From: Ficedula albicollis
Taxonomy: Eukaryota; Chordata; Aves; Passeriformes; Muscicapidae
DNA: 64,000 nt
Assembly: GCF_000247815.1 (NCBI RefSeq)
Contig: NC_021672.1
Span: 74,527,525 to 74,591,524 of the forward strand
Reading direction: 5' to 3'
Positions 33,648 through 46,340 of this stretch are shown here, piece after piece. Positions within the stretch are counted from its first letter, which is position 1; every line of letters starts with the position of its first letter. Below the pieces are notes generated by a model. It was not told the origin of the DNA. It searched no databases and worked only from the letters and a program-made list of their open reading frames with translations. The position numbers and the translations under genes are program-made.

Positions 33648-34938
33648 GTAAGTGCCTGTTGGTCATAAATAATATTTTCTCACAATTAGGCTTTCCAAGC
33701 AGCATGCCATTGACAGGGGGTTGCTTCACCTTGAATTTCATGTTTTCTTTCTTAGAGCTGTGGGGAGATAAAGACTCATTTGATGGATATATATATATTT
33801 GAGCTGATCTTGTGGAACACACGTAATTCCATTTGACTGGAGTCACTGTAACTCATCCTCTGTTAGTTTTCAGAGTTGTATATTCTCAGGGCTCTTGGGC
33901 ACGGGTTTGTGGAGCAGCAGAAGGAGCAAGGTGGGAGAGAAGTGTCTTGTAGAGAGGGATTGAGGTGACAATGCTGAAACTCCCATTAAAAGGAAAGTTA
34001 TCCTGTCCAGAATCAGTCTGGGGAGACCCAAACTTTCTGCCTTCTCCAGGTTGAGCTGATGTAACTCTCCAGTCAGTATTTCTCCTTTTCCCTGCCCTCT
34101 TTCCTCCTCCTGCTCCCTGCTGGCACGTGTGATTTACACACCAGGAAGGGCCAGTGTGTCACATCCTCAGGAGCTGTTTTTAAATGGGTTGCCCATATCA
34201 GGGCTGGGAACTGTGGCTAGTCCGGAGGCAAAAGATTTGTATTAAGCTAGACAGAAACAAAGAAAAATTGTAAGCTTGATACTTTTTCCCATCATTTATC
34301 TATTTGTGCTCCCCACAGTTAAAATCTTTTTGAGATCTTTTTTCCTAAAATTGGAGGTAAAAATAACTACCCATTCAAAAGCATTTTGCATAAGAAGTAA
34401 TTAGGGGTTTTTTTTACTTTTTAAATGAAGGAAAGCACAGGTTCATTTAAAAAACCAACTGTGAACAAAATAATTATTGCATTTCACTTCTAAAGCCTGA
34501 AATCAAATTAAGTACATACCTGTAATAAGCTATTTCATTTTGGTTTTAGTTTATTTGTGCTGCCTTCCCTTTTTATACACTAAAGGCCAGTTTCAGATAG
34601 GCCACTTGCAAGCAGTTTTAAGGAAAGAATCCACAAAGAATCAGGTTACTCAATTTAAGACATAAAGTCCTTGTCCTTAAAACATCCCCTGAGGTTAAGC
34701 CCCTTGAGCAAGGGTGGAAGAAGAGGTAGTAGGGGTCTAAATAAGCATTTCTGCTTTCTGTCTCACCCTAAACTAAGTTGAACTTTTTGGAGCATCACAC
34801 TGCTTTTGGGCAGGAGTTGCTATGAATAACTGAATTTTGCTCTTGTGAAAGGATGCTGGTGCTGGTTTTGATAGTGCTTTGTGAAAGCAATAGTGAAAAG
34901 CTAGAGGTGTTCTACCTGTTTTTTTCTTCTATTTTCAG

Positions 34939-35049
34939 CTAACTGCATCAATGAAGGAGTGTTTCCTCAAGCATCATTTATAGTCTTCATTGCTGGAATA
35001 TTTGAGAGAGAGATTCTTCTTGGTCCTCTGCTACAGAGCATAAACCAAG
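34939..35049 (+). other. Candidate 111-bp exon, unrecognised
   Basis: A strong pyrimidine tract (TTTTTTCTTCTATTTTCAG) precedes it and AAG|GTAGGC follows. One frame is open throughout (phase 1 in, phase 1 out) and contains GVFPQASFIVFIAGIF. In phase 0, the frame expected from the candidate at 33585, it reads 14 codons ending CFLKHHL and then a stop, which could be a terminal coding exon. Neither peptide is recognised. The two readings are incompatible, so the coding status is open. Confidence 0.18.
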
Positions 35050-35362
35050 GTAGGCTTGATCTAGGAATTGGTGTTCTGGAGGGAAAATGCATTCTTTTGT
35101 GTATTCTTAGTCTTTAGCAGCAGCTGATTCTTTTTGGCAGCAAGTAGAAAACGTGCATGTTGTAAGGTTTCTTTTCTCAGCTGCCCAAGGTCTGAAGGAA
35201 AATGAGTCCCATTAACGCTCAGTGAATTTGTTCAGCTCAGCCCTAAAAAGGTTCTGGATATTTTCCCCTCTAAGAGACAGACCAAAAGAGTTCCATATCA
35301 TACTTAGTGGAAATACTGTTCATGTTTTCTTTACTGTTGCTACAGTTTGTGGAAATGATCTG

Positions 35363-35596
35363 GTGTGAAGTTAAGTCTGTTTCCTTCTGTCTCTTTGTCC
35401 TTGACTTCGCCCTTTCTCCCTTGCCCAAAGCCTGTTTTATGACTGAAGCATGGCAGTCAACTCACAGCTGAGGGAATACCTTGTGTGAAGTTAAGTCTGT
35501 TTCCTTCTGTCTCTCTGTCCTTGACTTCGCCCTTTCTCCCTTGCACAAAGCCTGTTTTATGACAGAAGCATGGCAGTCAACTCACAGCTGAGGGAA
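35363..35596. repeat. Two-copy tandem duplication, 120-bp period
   Basis: Copy 1 starts at 35363 and copy 2 at 35483. They share GTGTGAAGTTAAGTCTG through CTCACAGCTGAGGGAA, with about three substitutions (CTCTTTG/CTCTCTG, TGCCC/TGCAC, GACTG/GACAG). Confidence 0.93.
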
Positions 35597-38500
35597 ACAG
35601 AATATAGCCCTGCACTTTTAGAGAACTTTTTCTTGACCTTATGGAGGAGGTAATAAAAAACCTTTGATTTCTGCTTCAGCCACCATTTCACCTGGCTAGG
35701 TCAATTCCATGTCTCATTTCCCATTTTCAGTGGTTACTAGTAGAGACAAAAACTCAACAGTGAGTCCACTGGGGATGTGAAGTTGATGCAGGCTGAGCAG
35801 TTCATTTGCTTTACATGAGCACAAGTCCCTGATCCCAGCTCCACTGCAAACACAGCCCTGTGTCATCTCTCACAGCTGCTGCCTGATGAGCCAGCATTAA
35901 GTGTTACGGTACCTGCTCCAAATTTTGGATGATTCAGTAGGTTTGGGTATTCACAAGATCGAATTGAAACATCTGAACTGTACAGAAGCTCAGCTTAGGA
36001 ATTGGTCCTTTTACTTTATGATCTTTATATAGTCACAGGAGAGGTAAGTTCCTGTTTTGCCTCTTTGAAGAAAAAATATCATCAAATCCTACCAAATCAG
36101 AGAAGGCTTCTGGCTTGCATATCCATATTTAGAGACTTAGCATAGTAGTGTGAGAATTAAGGAGGTATTTATCTGTGCTGTTAAAACATGTGCCCATCTG
36201 GGTAAGTGCATTTCACTGACCAAGTTGGAAACTGGCAGCAGATGGGTACCCAGACAAAGGGATGATACCAGGATGCCTTGGAGCAGCAGCAAGTAGAATT
36301 TAGATTTTCCAAGCAGAAAAATGAATGTGTCAACCTCTAACAAGACGGATTGTTTATTTTGTGTTTATTTTCAAAGTCTGCTGAAATGAGATGGTTATCT
36401 CTAGAATTCCTCCCGCTGAAATCTGTGGATTCCTGTAGTTATCTGGTCCCATCTTCTGTTTTTTGGGAGCTGGAAAGAAAGCAGAGCTTGTCTGGAAGGA
36501 AGTTTGTACTCAAGTTTCAACGTCCTCTGCTGAGTTAGATTCACTTTTTGGCTGTGGAAAGATCCCCAGCCTATCAACAGCACTGACAAACTGAAATTTA
36601 TTGGAGGAGTACTGATTTTTTTATACGTGCAGTAGATTCTAAAGTGCTTTTTGTATAGTTCAGTTCAAGTGGTTAAAGAGAGAAAGCATGGGAAGTGTAA
36701 ACATTGCTGACATGAGCTGTTTTCTGTTAATTAACTTGTGCATATCAAGCCAGATGCTGCTGCCAGCACTCCACATGCAGCTCCCTTTCCCCAGAAGATG
36801 GTTTGCCAAATGCAGCACAGGTTGCACGGTGGGGAAAACAGTCAGAGGAGGCAAACCTTGGGCTGAACTGCTGCTGCCATGTCCGTGCTGGGCACACCTG
36901 CGAGCATGGTCTCAGGAGAGCAGCTTTACCTGAGGTTTGCTGCTGAAATATCTCCCTGGTGCTTTCCAGTGGGTGTATTTGGAAGTTTTGGGTCATAATG
37001 CTCAGGCAGGGTCCCTGCGCTGCTCTGCTCCCTGGCATCCAGCCCTGGCATTCTTTTGTCTCCGTTCTGCATCGTGGTTATCACCCTGCCTCAGCACGGG
37101 GAACATTTCTAAAAACGTTTCTAAAAGTGCAAAGGAAGAAGTGGAATTAAGATAAACATTTACATAACTGGGGAAAATGACCCAGGAAGGACTGGAAATG
37201 TGATGACATTGTGTTTACCTAGCACAGTATTGAAGCAGTTAGTGAGAGAGACAAACCAGAACACTTTGTATAAATCCCTGTGAATGTAAGGACCTGCAAA
37301 GGGAGACAAACACTGACATTATCAGGCTGGCTCAGCACAACAGGACTTAGTCACTATTTTGTACAATGCTTCTACTGAAGCTCTCTTGAGGTGGGAAAAG
37401 AGCAAGGTGGTGCAGAGCCTCATGCTAGGAAAAGCTGCCATACACTCTATATGTAAACTCTGTAAGTTTTGCCCATTCTAACCAAACCTAGGCCTTGCCA
37501 CTCCATAAATGCAGGTCTTTCTGAGCCTACAGAATTTGCATTCCCACCTCATTTTGTTCTCCTTAGGCAATCATAAGATGTGTTTGCACCTCTCGTGTGT
37601 TTCAGGCAGGAGAGGTAAAGCTGTGCAGAAATTTGGGCTTTGTGCTGACCAGTTCCCACGTCTGCTTGTGAGATACCAGACTGCTCCTAAGAAATGCTTT
37701 CTGTTTTATTTAGGAGCAGAGGCTTCATTTGGAAAACTACCGCAATATTTGGCTCCTCCTTCTGAGGCTAGCCTGGATTTTTCATGCCCTCAAATTAGAT
37801 TAGGTGTGTGTTTTCTCCCAAGACTTCACTGTAATCCTAAGCAGGACTTCTCAAGAGTTAGGGGTCAGTTGCAATATTGGAGGAGGTGCTGGCAAGTTGT
37901 GGAAATGGATGTTCCCTCTTTTTGGCTGGGCTAATCTAGCAGCTCTCGTGGTTGCAGCATCTGGTGTGTGAAAAGAAGCATCAAACCAATCAGATAGGCA
38001 AGGCTGGAAAGGGAAGTAGCTAAAGAGGTCTGGGAAAAATTCACAATGGGGAGACCTCAGCAAAAAAGAAGTTGGGGAATTATTAATGCGCAGATGGATT
38101 AGAAATTCTTTTCCTATGGGAAAGGACCACAGCAACCACAAAATCCACGTTGGCAAAATGAAATGCAGGGATCACTTCCTTAACCAAGGCTTCTCAGCAA
38201 TAGCACGAGACAAGCAAATTCATCACAATAACATAACCACCCTTCTCACTGCCTGGGAAGACAGAGGAATAGTTCTGTGCTCAACTTAAATGTTGTAATA
38301 AATGCCGTGTCAGAACATAAGCTAGATAACATATGTCATGATAAATGGAGTCTAGCCTGCCAGGAGGCATTTATTAATAAAAACTACAGCCCCGGCCAGA
38401 GCAAACAGGGCTGCAGTGAGCTGGGGTTTGTGTCCACGTCCCGTGTGGGTGAGGGGTGTGCCAGGCAGGGATGGGCAGCAGCTGCTCACCCCCCCAGCAG

Positions 38501-39437
38501 CCAGGGGCACAAGGGAAGGGGCTGCAAGGATGGGGGGGAGGCACAGGGAGCAGGGAAACGTGACAGCCGTGCAAGGAGCTCTGGGAGGGGGAAGGAGGCC
38601 TTGTCTGAGGGCTGGAGCTGATTTATTCCCTTTCTGTGGGAATGCAAGCTAGCTGCAGATCCCAGTCCGCTGCCAGTGCTGAACATCTGGACAGATTCTG
38701 AGCTTGCAGCCAAGCTCTGCGCTCCCTTTCCCTTCTCACAGCTCCCTGCCCTTCTCTGTGTCTCTTACGTGTCTCTTCTGCTCTGCTGGCAGCTGAAGGC
38801 TCCTTGAGAGGGCAGTGTTGGAGGGTTTCCCCAAGGGAGATGTTCCTGGGCTTTCTGAGCTCCTGGGACCAGCACCTGTGATGGACGTGGTGCAGTGCCC
38901 AGCCCCAGGAGCTGGCAGTAAAATGTAATTGCATGTAAACGCATTGCATAAAATGGAAGTGTAAATGCACCTTTCTCCATCCCCTCCTGGGCACTCTTCA
39001 GAACAGCAGGAGGGTGTCAGGGACCTTTGGCTGCTCTGAGCATATACATATCATATTTGATTTTATCAAGTTTTATTTTCTTGCATTTTTTTTTTTTTAA
39101 CCTTTGGAAACAGGTTTTACTTTCTTCCCTTCAAAAGTAAACAATTGATTCCAGGGCCAGTAAAAATATAATCCCTTCATAAGGCCTGAAGCTGAGCCCT
39201 TCCCAGTAATGTTATGGCAGGTCATTGTTCTGTCAAAAGATTATTAACTTTTCTTGGTGTTAAAATACAAATAAATAAGCGGGAAAGTTGTACGTGTCCC
39301 CAGGGCACTTGCTCAGCTATGAAAACACCAAGTACAAGTACATTTCTCCCTACAGGAAGGAGAATGGGGACATGTTTGGAACAATAGTAATCAATTTCAG
39401 AAATGCTGTGATTTATTGGGCATGGCAGTTTCAGAGT
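35597..39437. other. Non-coding stretch, nothing recognised
   Basis: Unique sequence. A perfect donor-like GAG|GTAAGT ends at 36043 but its nearest acceptors are poor. The 38440-38600 part is GC-rich without being CpG-rich. No gene or mobile element is identified. Confidence 0.5.
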
Positions 39438-39544
39438 TTTGAAGCATGTGTAATGCCATTTTCTCCCCATCCCTGTTATACAAACAGATACTTTGAAGCA
39501 CATGTAATGCCGTTTTCTCCCCATCCCTGTTATACAAACAGATA
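39438..39544. repeat. Two-copy tandem duplication, about 53-bp unit
   Basis: Copies at 39438-39490 and 39491-39544 share TTTGAAGCA, TTTTCTCCCCATCCCTG and TTATACAAACAGATA, with three or four differences. Confidence 0.92.
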
Positions 39545-39648
39545 AAACCTTTGGTGGAACTAGAACACAGTTCACATGATGCATAATGCTAAAGAAGCAG
39601 GGCAACAATAAGTTACTCTGCTCTTCCCAGAGACAGATTTTATTTCCC

Positions 39649-39776
39649 AAGATTTGGTGTCCACTTTAATAACATTTGTGTTTTTTTTTTTTTAGATATG
39701 GTTCATCACTTTAAAGATTTGGTGTCCGCTTTAATAACATTTGTTTTTTTTTTTTTTAGATATGGTTCATCACTTT
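39649..39776. repeat. Two-copy tandem duplication, about 64-bp unit with a poly-T run
   Basis: Copies at 39649-39712 and about 39713-39776 share AAGATTTGGTGTCC, CTTTAATAACATTTG, a T-run and AGATATGGTTCATCACTTT. The T-run is longer in the second copy and one A/G substitution is present. It lies only about 100 bp from the preceding duplication. Confidence 0.92.
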
Positions 39777-42700
39777 CCCAGAGTTTAGAAGCCATGCACA
39801 TACCACGAAGAGAAAGATGAGAATTCTTCTCTTTCAGGTCAGCTGCTTTTTGGGCACATGACAAATACATGTCTCTGTATTTCCTCATTAGGACACAGAG
39901 AATCATAACTCCATTTATTTTCCATTTTGGCAGTGTTAAGTAGCTGTTATCAATAACATAAAGGAAGAGTACTGTAATGTAATTCTTCCCTAGAAATGAC
40001 ATTTGAAGGAGTTTCTTCTTGAATGAGAAGGTTTCCCAATTCACAGTATCCAGGGGTTTCTTTCTTTCACATAGGTAACTCCCCATTTCAATACCCAGAG
40101 CTGAGCTTGCTCTTGGAGCCCTGACTTACTGTGTTAAAAAGTTTTTGGCACTTGAAAGTAGAACATATAAAACTGATTGGTGTTGAAGTTTAGTTTGGGG
40201 GAAAAGCCATTTCATATCTGATCTCTTGCTCAGCTTTTGTGCTTGGGAGGTCTCTGGCTCACCATAAAAATCAGATAAAATTGGCTGCCAAAATCAAGAG
40301 TCGTAACAATCCATTTAGCAAACTTGCCAGATTTGCTGGAAGATCTAACACTTGATCCTCAGGCATCTGCCTTTGCTCTCTCTGCCACTCAGCAACAGAA
40401 TATTGTGTTCCTAGCTGGGTTTGCTCCTTCCCAGACCCAGCAAGGCCATTTTTGTCCTGTGGGAGAGTTCACGGCCCTTGCTTGGCTGCTGTGACTCAGA
40501 CCATCCTGACTCTGGCTCACCCTGGAGCTGCTGCCACCAAAAGTGACAGTGTGAACTTTTGCTTTCCTGCTGTGCTCCTTAGCAGCCCGTGGCTCCCACC
40601 AAAGCCTGGTTTGGCCCACCACAGCTGCTCCCTGGCAGCTTGCTGGCAGAAGGACAGCTCTTGTCACCTCTTGAGAGAGGCTGGCCGTGGTGAGGTGTGC
40701 ACCACAGTCTCCCAGCTGCTGGAGGAGGAAATGCAGAACAGAGAGTGGCCGGGGCTTCGTGCCCGGAGGGAGCAGGGCTGGGATGTGCCAGTGTCACTGC
40801 TGTCCCTGCAGACACCTCCTGGCTGTCTCTTTGAGTGCACCACAGCCCCAAATCCCCCCGCTTCCCCCCAGAGGGCTCAGTCTGCTCTTGGCCACTATGT
40901 GAGGCAGAGAAGAGCAGGCAGAGCTGAGCCCTGCTGCCGGTCCATGAACCCAGATGTGAACGTGCATGCAACTCCAGAGCTGCTTTCACCAGAGGATTTG
41001 GTGTTCATGAGCCCCTGTGCGGGGAGAGCTGTGTCATTAGGATCATTCATAGTGCTGTAGGATATCCAGGCTAAGATAAAGGAGGTAACTTGTTTTGTAA
41101 GGGCACAAATCGATCTCCTGCTGTGGTTGGGAAAGCATGACCCATGCACGTGAGCAGAGGAAGACTTAGCAGCTGTGCTGCCATTCTCTGAGGGCATGTA
41201 ACGGGAAGAATAAGGTTTTCTGATAGATAACATTTTCATTCTGCTCCGTGTTGATGCCTCTAATCAAGACCAGCATACATAAATGCCCACAAAATCTGCA
41301 GAGAGTCAATGCAGTGCTTGTCTGTGACCCTCTCCTGAATGCTGGGAAAGCACAAGATTTTGGGAGATAAACTGCTGTGCCTTTCCCTTCTCTCACAGTC
41401 TGTCGGGCTGTGAAAACACAGGCAGTTTCTGAAGGGAAAGGAACCCGGGGTGTGAGGCACACACAGAGTCTCACAGTCCCCGCTGTGCCTGACTCACCCA
41501 GAGCCCTGGGAACTCCTCCCCACCTAAAATGTGACCTGCCCTGGGAAAGCAGGGGGTTTGTCCCTGCCAGCTCCCAAACAGCACTTGTGGAAGAGGTTTA
41601 TAAAGGTGTTTTCAGCACATCTCACAACGAGCAATCAGCCCTGCACTCCCTCCTGGCTGGGGTTCCAAGGAAAGTGCAGATCCTGTCTGGGGAGGAGGCG
41701 GCTGCGCTTCCTTCCCTTGGCACGCTGGCTCTGAGGTCCAGGAGACAGAACCCCCTCCTCCAGGGCAGCACCTGTTCACGTGTTGTGTGAAAATCTCTGT
41801 GTCCTGTGGCCCGTGCCAGGTGCCCAGTTCCTGACCCAGACCCATGTATTCACCACTTTAAGTGTTCTGTCAAAGTGGAAAGAGGATTGCTAGGTTAATC
41901 ACCCGGAAAAAGCTCTCTAGGTGGAGCTCAGGGGTTTGTTTAGGGCTTAGATTTACACAAATGCTCCTGCACTTGTTCTTGTATCAAAATACAAAATAAT
42001 GGCTTCTTAAATTTGATTTTGATGTACTGTTCTTATTTCCAGTGTAATAGTTTTCTGTCCTCAGAAATGCTCCTTTGCAGTTTCAGTGGAGGCTCACTAG
42101 AGGTTTCTTTGATAGTGTACTTTAGAAAATGCCTCTTCATTTTTGCTGTATTCAGTTCTGCACCAGGCACAGACACTGCTCCAAATTACCCTGGGAGATG
42201 TGTAAAGCTGGTATCATTTGATAAGGAAATGTTTAAATCTCTGCACAGTGAGGCAGAGAGAAAACCACTGTTGTAAAACCTCTGCATGAGCGTCCAGTGT
42301 GAGCCTTAGATTCCGGTTTGGGATCAGCTGAGATGAACGAGCCACTTGGGCTCCTTCCTTTGGAGAGAGCTCCCAAACTCAGCTGAAGGATTTCCCTGGC
42401 TCTGCACCAGGCTGTCATCTCAGTTCAGTCTCGTTCTGCAGCAAACCCTCACCCTGGACGCCAGGAAAGCTCCAAGGTCTTTCACAGAAATAATGATATT
42501 GTGTCTGATTCTCTTGTCGAGTTCTAAACAAGGTTATTCCTGACTTGCAGAATTTACCAGGGTGCTGATAAATGGCTTGTCACCCCTTGTTGTTCATTAT
42601 TCACTGCTTGGTAAATGAATCCAATGCTTAACTCAGAGGAAAATCAGGTTTTCAAGGGGGCCTGCGATTCTCTATAGAAAGACACTCTTGTATAAGATTT

Positions 42701-44721
42701 TCTGAATAAGCTGCAAGTTTCATTCAGAAAATTTACAGCAGCTGAGAAAGAACAAATGCTTGTTGCACACTGAAACACAGAAATTTATGTTTTAAGAAAA
42801 ACAAATTCTAAACATTTTTCTTTATGTCCAAATCCAGTAATGGCTTAACGTCAAAGCCTGTTCTCAAGCCTAGAGAAATGCCTTTGCAATTTCTTAGGGC
42901 TAGATGCTTTCAGCAAGCAGGAGTGACTGTGTGAAAGTCATTATTCAGTAATGAAGGTTTTAAGTGAAAGCTAAAAGGTTTTGTCATAGAATTTTCCACG
43001 AATTTTAATGGATGATGCATGGTTAAGCCACCCATGCTGCAACCCTTATTTTCATTAGGAGTTCCACCACTGCCTTCTTTCCCTTCACTGAGGTCTCTGC
43101 TGGTTTTCATATTTTTCTTTTTTTCCTTTTTCTGGTCCAGACAAATACCACAGTGATGAATATGTTAGAATAGCTTCTACAATAATGGAATGCCCATAGC
43201 TTTTCACTCTTTTTTCCCTCCTCCATACTTTACCTGATCTTACAAATAGATAACCATGAGCCAAAACAGTTCTTTTTTCCAGAAGACCCAGGCAAAAACT
43301 ATCCAGGACATACCAAAAAGGTTAAATCATTTATTTGACAGTAACTCATTTATTTGTATTCCTGAGCATCTCTCAGTTCTGGAAAGAAGGAGAAGCATCA
43401 AAGTGCTGTGGCACAGTCATTTTTAAATGACATTCATGCTTTAACCTCAAAGAGGAGAACTTTCCATCTGGACAAATCCCCTGTCCACCAGGAGCTATCC
43501 CAGTGTGAGGCACTCTGCATTTCTGTGAGGAGTTTAACATTTTGGGGTTTGTTCTGAAGAAATGCTGCAGCATTTTTAACTTCCTAAGCCATTTCAGGAC
43601 GAAGAAACAGCTTCAAACTGTCCAAACCTTTTCTAATATTAGATTTTATAGGTAGGTGGATCAGTACCTTTTTGTTTTTGAAAGCAAAAACTTCTAAAAT
43701 GCATTTCTTAAGTAGTTTTCCAAACATTAAACTAAAAACTGCCAAATCTGTTCAGCTATAAGCAAATGGTATCTAGCTGCACTTCATGTAATTTTGGTTA
43801 ATGTGGTATATGGTGCATAGGACTGAGATTTTTATCTGAAGAGTGCTTTGAAAGGAGATCAAAAAGAGTTTCTCTTCTGGTTGAAATTTTGTTTTGCTTC
43901 AATGTTTTTGTCAGGAGGATCTGAATTATTATGGCTGAATAGAAAAAAAACCCCATCTTTTCCCAATGATTTGGAAGCAAAATGTAAGACAACCTGATGC
44001 TGTATGAAAAATTGCTCCATAAATAGTGAGAAGGAAGAAGAAATGAATAGCCTCAAACCAAACAATCAAAGAAACCCGCTTTCTTTTGGGGTTTTATTCT
44101 TCCCCTTGGTGACGACGTTCAGTGGTTGATGAATGTTGCATCAGGCCAGGCTTTGTTCAGCTGCGTAAAATCCTTCTGCAAACCCTCCCCAGGAGCAGCG
44201 GGTGGTGCCCAGGGCTGGGGCTGTCCTGGTGCTGACCGGTGCCCTGGGGCTGCTCTCAGGGTGCTGGCTGATGCTCTGCCTGCCCATTCCCACGGGGCAG
44301 CACCAGAGCCCCGTCTCTGGGTGCAGAGTGTGGTGCCAGGGGACGTGCCTCGCTCCCCCAGCAGCTTGGCCTCTCTCCTCCTCTCCTCTCCCACTCCTTT
44401 GGCTCTGCAGGCTGTCCCCTCGGCACTCTGTGCAGCTGGGGGGGCCTCATTCCCTTCTCCTCCCTCTCCCCCTCATACCCCTTCGTGCAAGCCATGGCTC
44501 CTTCTCAGGATTTTACAGCTCAGCCTCCAGAAATTGCGTTTGATTTGACAGATTTTGAACACTCTAGATTTTTCTCCTTCATTTTCATTGCGTGTTAGAA
44601 AATCACCCAAATTTGCTTCAGAGAGTGGTGCTGCTTCATTTCATTATTAAATATAAATCCATTCTAGGGGTTTTTTTAAGGTTCCCTGCTTATTTTCTCT
44701 GTATTTCTATCTCTTTTGCAG
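39777..44721. other. Non-coding stretch, nothing recognised
   Basis: The longest part of the window without any tandem duplication that I can see. GC-rich patches at 40440-41030 and 44150-44480 carry long chance frames. The 202-codon frame at 40452-41060 starts at TTG, not ATG, and has no recognisable domain. No mobile element is identified. Confidence 0.5.
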
Positions 44722-44849
44722 AACCGGCGTAAATAAGGATTCTAAACTTGAAAAAGAATTCAGTGTTTGCTGCAGCAGAACCACAGGGCAGAAGAACATT
44801 CACAGAATCACGGGACAGTTCAGGCTGGAAGGCACTTGTGGGGATCAAG
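44722..44849 (+). other. Candidate exon that overlaps the CR1 3' end
   Basis: The acceptor CTCTTTTGCAG precedes it and a strong donor AAG|GTAAGG follows. One frame is open over 42 codons. The last 50 or so bases are the antisense CR1 3' terminus, so the donor lies inside the mobile element. If spliced, this would be an exonised CR1 segment in a + strand transcript. Coding potential is doubtful. Confidence 0.15.
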
Positions 44850-45345
44850 GTAAGGGCAGCTGCAGGATGCTGCTCTCCACAGGAGTTTAGTGTCTTCAGG
44901 GAAAGGGACTCGGCAACCCCTCTGGGCAGCCAGAGAGTGATTTGTCTTACTGTAAAAATCTTTTATTTAAATTTTATTTACATTTTTATTGAAAGGGAAT
45001 CTCCTGTGAGAGTCAGACCAGCCTGTACTGTCTTCCACTGGGTAAGATTCTCCTGTGCTGGCAGTCTCCTCCTGAGACATTCTTTTTCCCAGGCTGAACA
45101 GCTCCACTTATCTCACCCTTTTTGTGTGGCAGGTGCTCTGATTTTTCCCTGGGGTTTGCTGAGCTCAGCATGTGTCTCTGTTGCTAAAAGGCCCAGAAGT
45201 GGGTGCAGCTCTGAGGATGTGGCCTCACCACCCCTGTGAGGGGAAGGATCACTTCTCTCCATCCCGTTGGCAGCACGTGCTGATGGAACCCAGGGCATTG
45301 CTGGCTTTCTTTTGCTGCACTGCTGTCTCATGCTCAGACTGGTAT
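44795..45345 (-). mobile_element. CR1 LINE fragment, 3' region, antisense to the + strand
   Basis: Several successive blocks match remembered avian CR1 3' sequence read in antisense. These are the terminal CACAGAATCAC then GGCTGGAAGGCAC (44803-44840), the block TCTGGGCAGCC (44924-44934), AGGCTGAACAGCTCC (45091-45105), GTGGCCTCACC (45218-45228) and GAGGGGAAGGATCAC (45237-45251). The blocks occur in the CR1 order, so the element lies on the minus strand with its 3' end at low coordinates. It is well diverged and has no intact reading frame. The distal boundary near 45345 is uncertain. CR1 is a non-LTR retrotransposon typical of birds and other sauropsids, usually 5'-truncated, as here. Confidence 0.8.
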
Positions 45346-45951
45346 TCTGAATCCCTCCACCTGGTACCTGTGCGCTCAAACAGTGTCTTTATTCCCCTGC
45401 TCCTGCCCCTTGCCTCTTTTATTTTCGTGTTGAGGTATCAGGATGCTCTTGTTCATCCCTGCATCCATGGGATTCTCTCTGGCAGCTCCTGGAGCAAGTT
45501 CCTGTGCCCACCCAAGCCCTGCTTTTTGCCTTGTTTGCCTCTTGCAGGATCTCATCCTGTGGTCACTGCAGCAAGGCTGACCCTGCCCTTCAGAGCCTGA
45601 CCACTTCTTCCTTGTTTGTAGGTGTGGGCTCCACCTCCCCTTTGGATTCCTGGATTTTTCAGGGAAGGAGACTGGCTTGCACTTCTCTAATGTGGACATT
45701 TTCTTCTATTTTTCTGACATCTCTGCATTTGCACTCCCAACCCTACACCTCAGTGGACTAGAACTAGCTGTGGCAAGGACTGCTCTGGCCTGCTGCCCAA
45801 AAATAAAATTCCATCATTTCCTGACGGGGAAAAACGTCCTGTAGACTTGTGGCCATTTGTCCTCGCATCTATTTGCAGCTCCTTATTTCCCTTGAGAGGC
45901 ATCCAAGACCTTTTGGAAGTTGAATTTTCCGATGTCCTCACTGACCTCCAG
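45346..45951. other. Non-coding stretch, possibly more diverged repeat
   Basis: Pyrimidine-rich text that no longer matches CR1 convincingly. It may be a more decayed part of the element or unrelated DNA. No gene is recognised. Confidence 0.4.
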
Positions 45952-45961
45952 CCCCCCCCCC

Positions 45962-46028
<67 letters not shown>

Positions 46029-46034
46029 CCCCCC
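45952..46034. repeat. C10-TT-G61-C10 homopolymer block, probable sequence artefact
   Basis: Ten C (45952-45961), two T, then 61 consecutive G (45964-46024) and ten C (46025-46034). A G-run of this length flanked on both sides by equal C-runs is hard to read for any sequencing chemistry and could fold as a hairpin or quadruplex. The true length and even the content are doubtful. Frames showing poly-glycine across it are artefacts. Confidence 0.9.
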
Positions 46035-46192
46035 GTTTCTTGGAAGGACCAGCTTATAAGGACAAATCTCCCACGTTGTTTAATTCCATTATTCACTACT
46101 CTGAGTCCATTTTATTTCTACCCATCACACAGCGTTCTTTATCTACTCCTTTTGCTGAACTTACTTGGAGATCTGCCCCCTGTAACACTTGC

Positions 46193-46340
46193 AGATGCAC
46201 AAACATGTAAAAAGTGGGCACTTTGTCATGCTACAGATGTTATTTAACAGCAGATTCAGCTCTCAACAGATGCACAAACATGTAAAAAGTGGACACTTTG
46301 TCATGCTGCAGATGTTATTTAACAGCAGATTCAGCTCTCA
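46193..46340. repeat. Two-copy tandem duplication, 73-bp copies, 75-bp period
   Basis: Copies at 46193-46265 and 46268-46340 start AGATGCACAAACATGTAAAA and end CAGCAGATTCAGCTCTCA, with two substitutions. Confidence 0.93.

Larger units (their letters stand above)
32936..35362. other. Non-coding stretch with two candidate exons
   Basis: Unique sequence with a short TA microsatellite near 33786-33799. The two exon-like segments at 33585 and 34939 are listed separately. No mobile element is recognised. Confidence 0.5.

Noticed and set aside
40452..41060. 202-codon frame, the longest outside the arrays
   Set aside because: It starts at TTG, lies in a GC-rich patch where stops are rarer, overlaps an equally long minus-strand frame, and shows no domain or splice context.
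44150..44480. Possible CpG-island promoter
   Set aside because: GC-rich, but CpG dinucleotides are few and no promoter elements or exon follow.
45847..46210. Poly-glycine frames
   Set aside because: They read through the doubtful G61 run.
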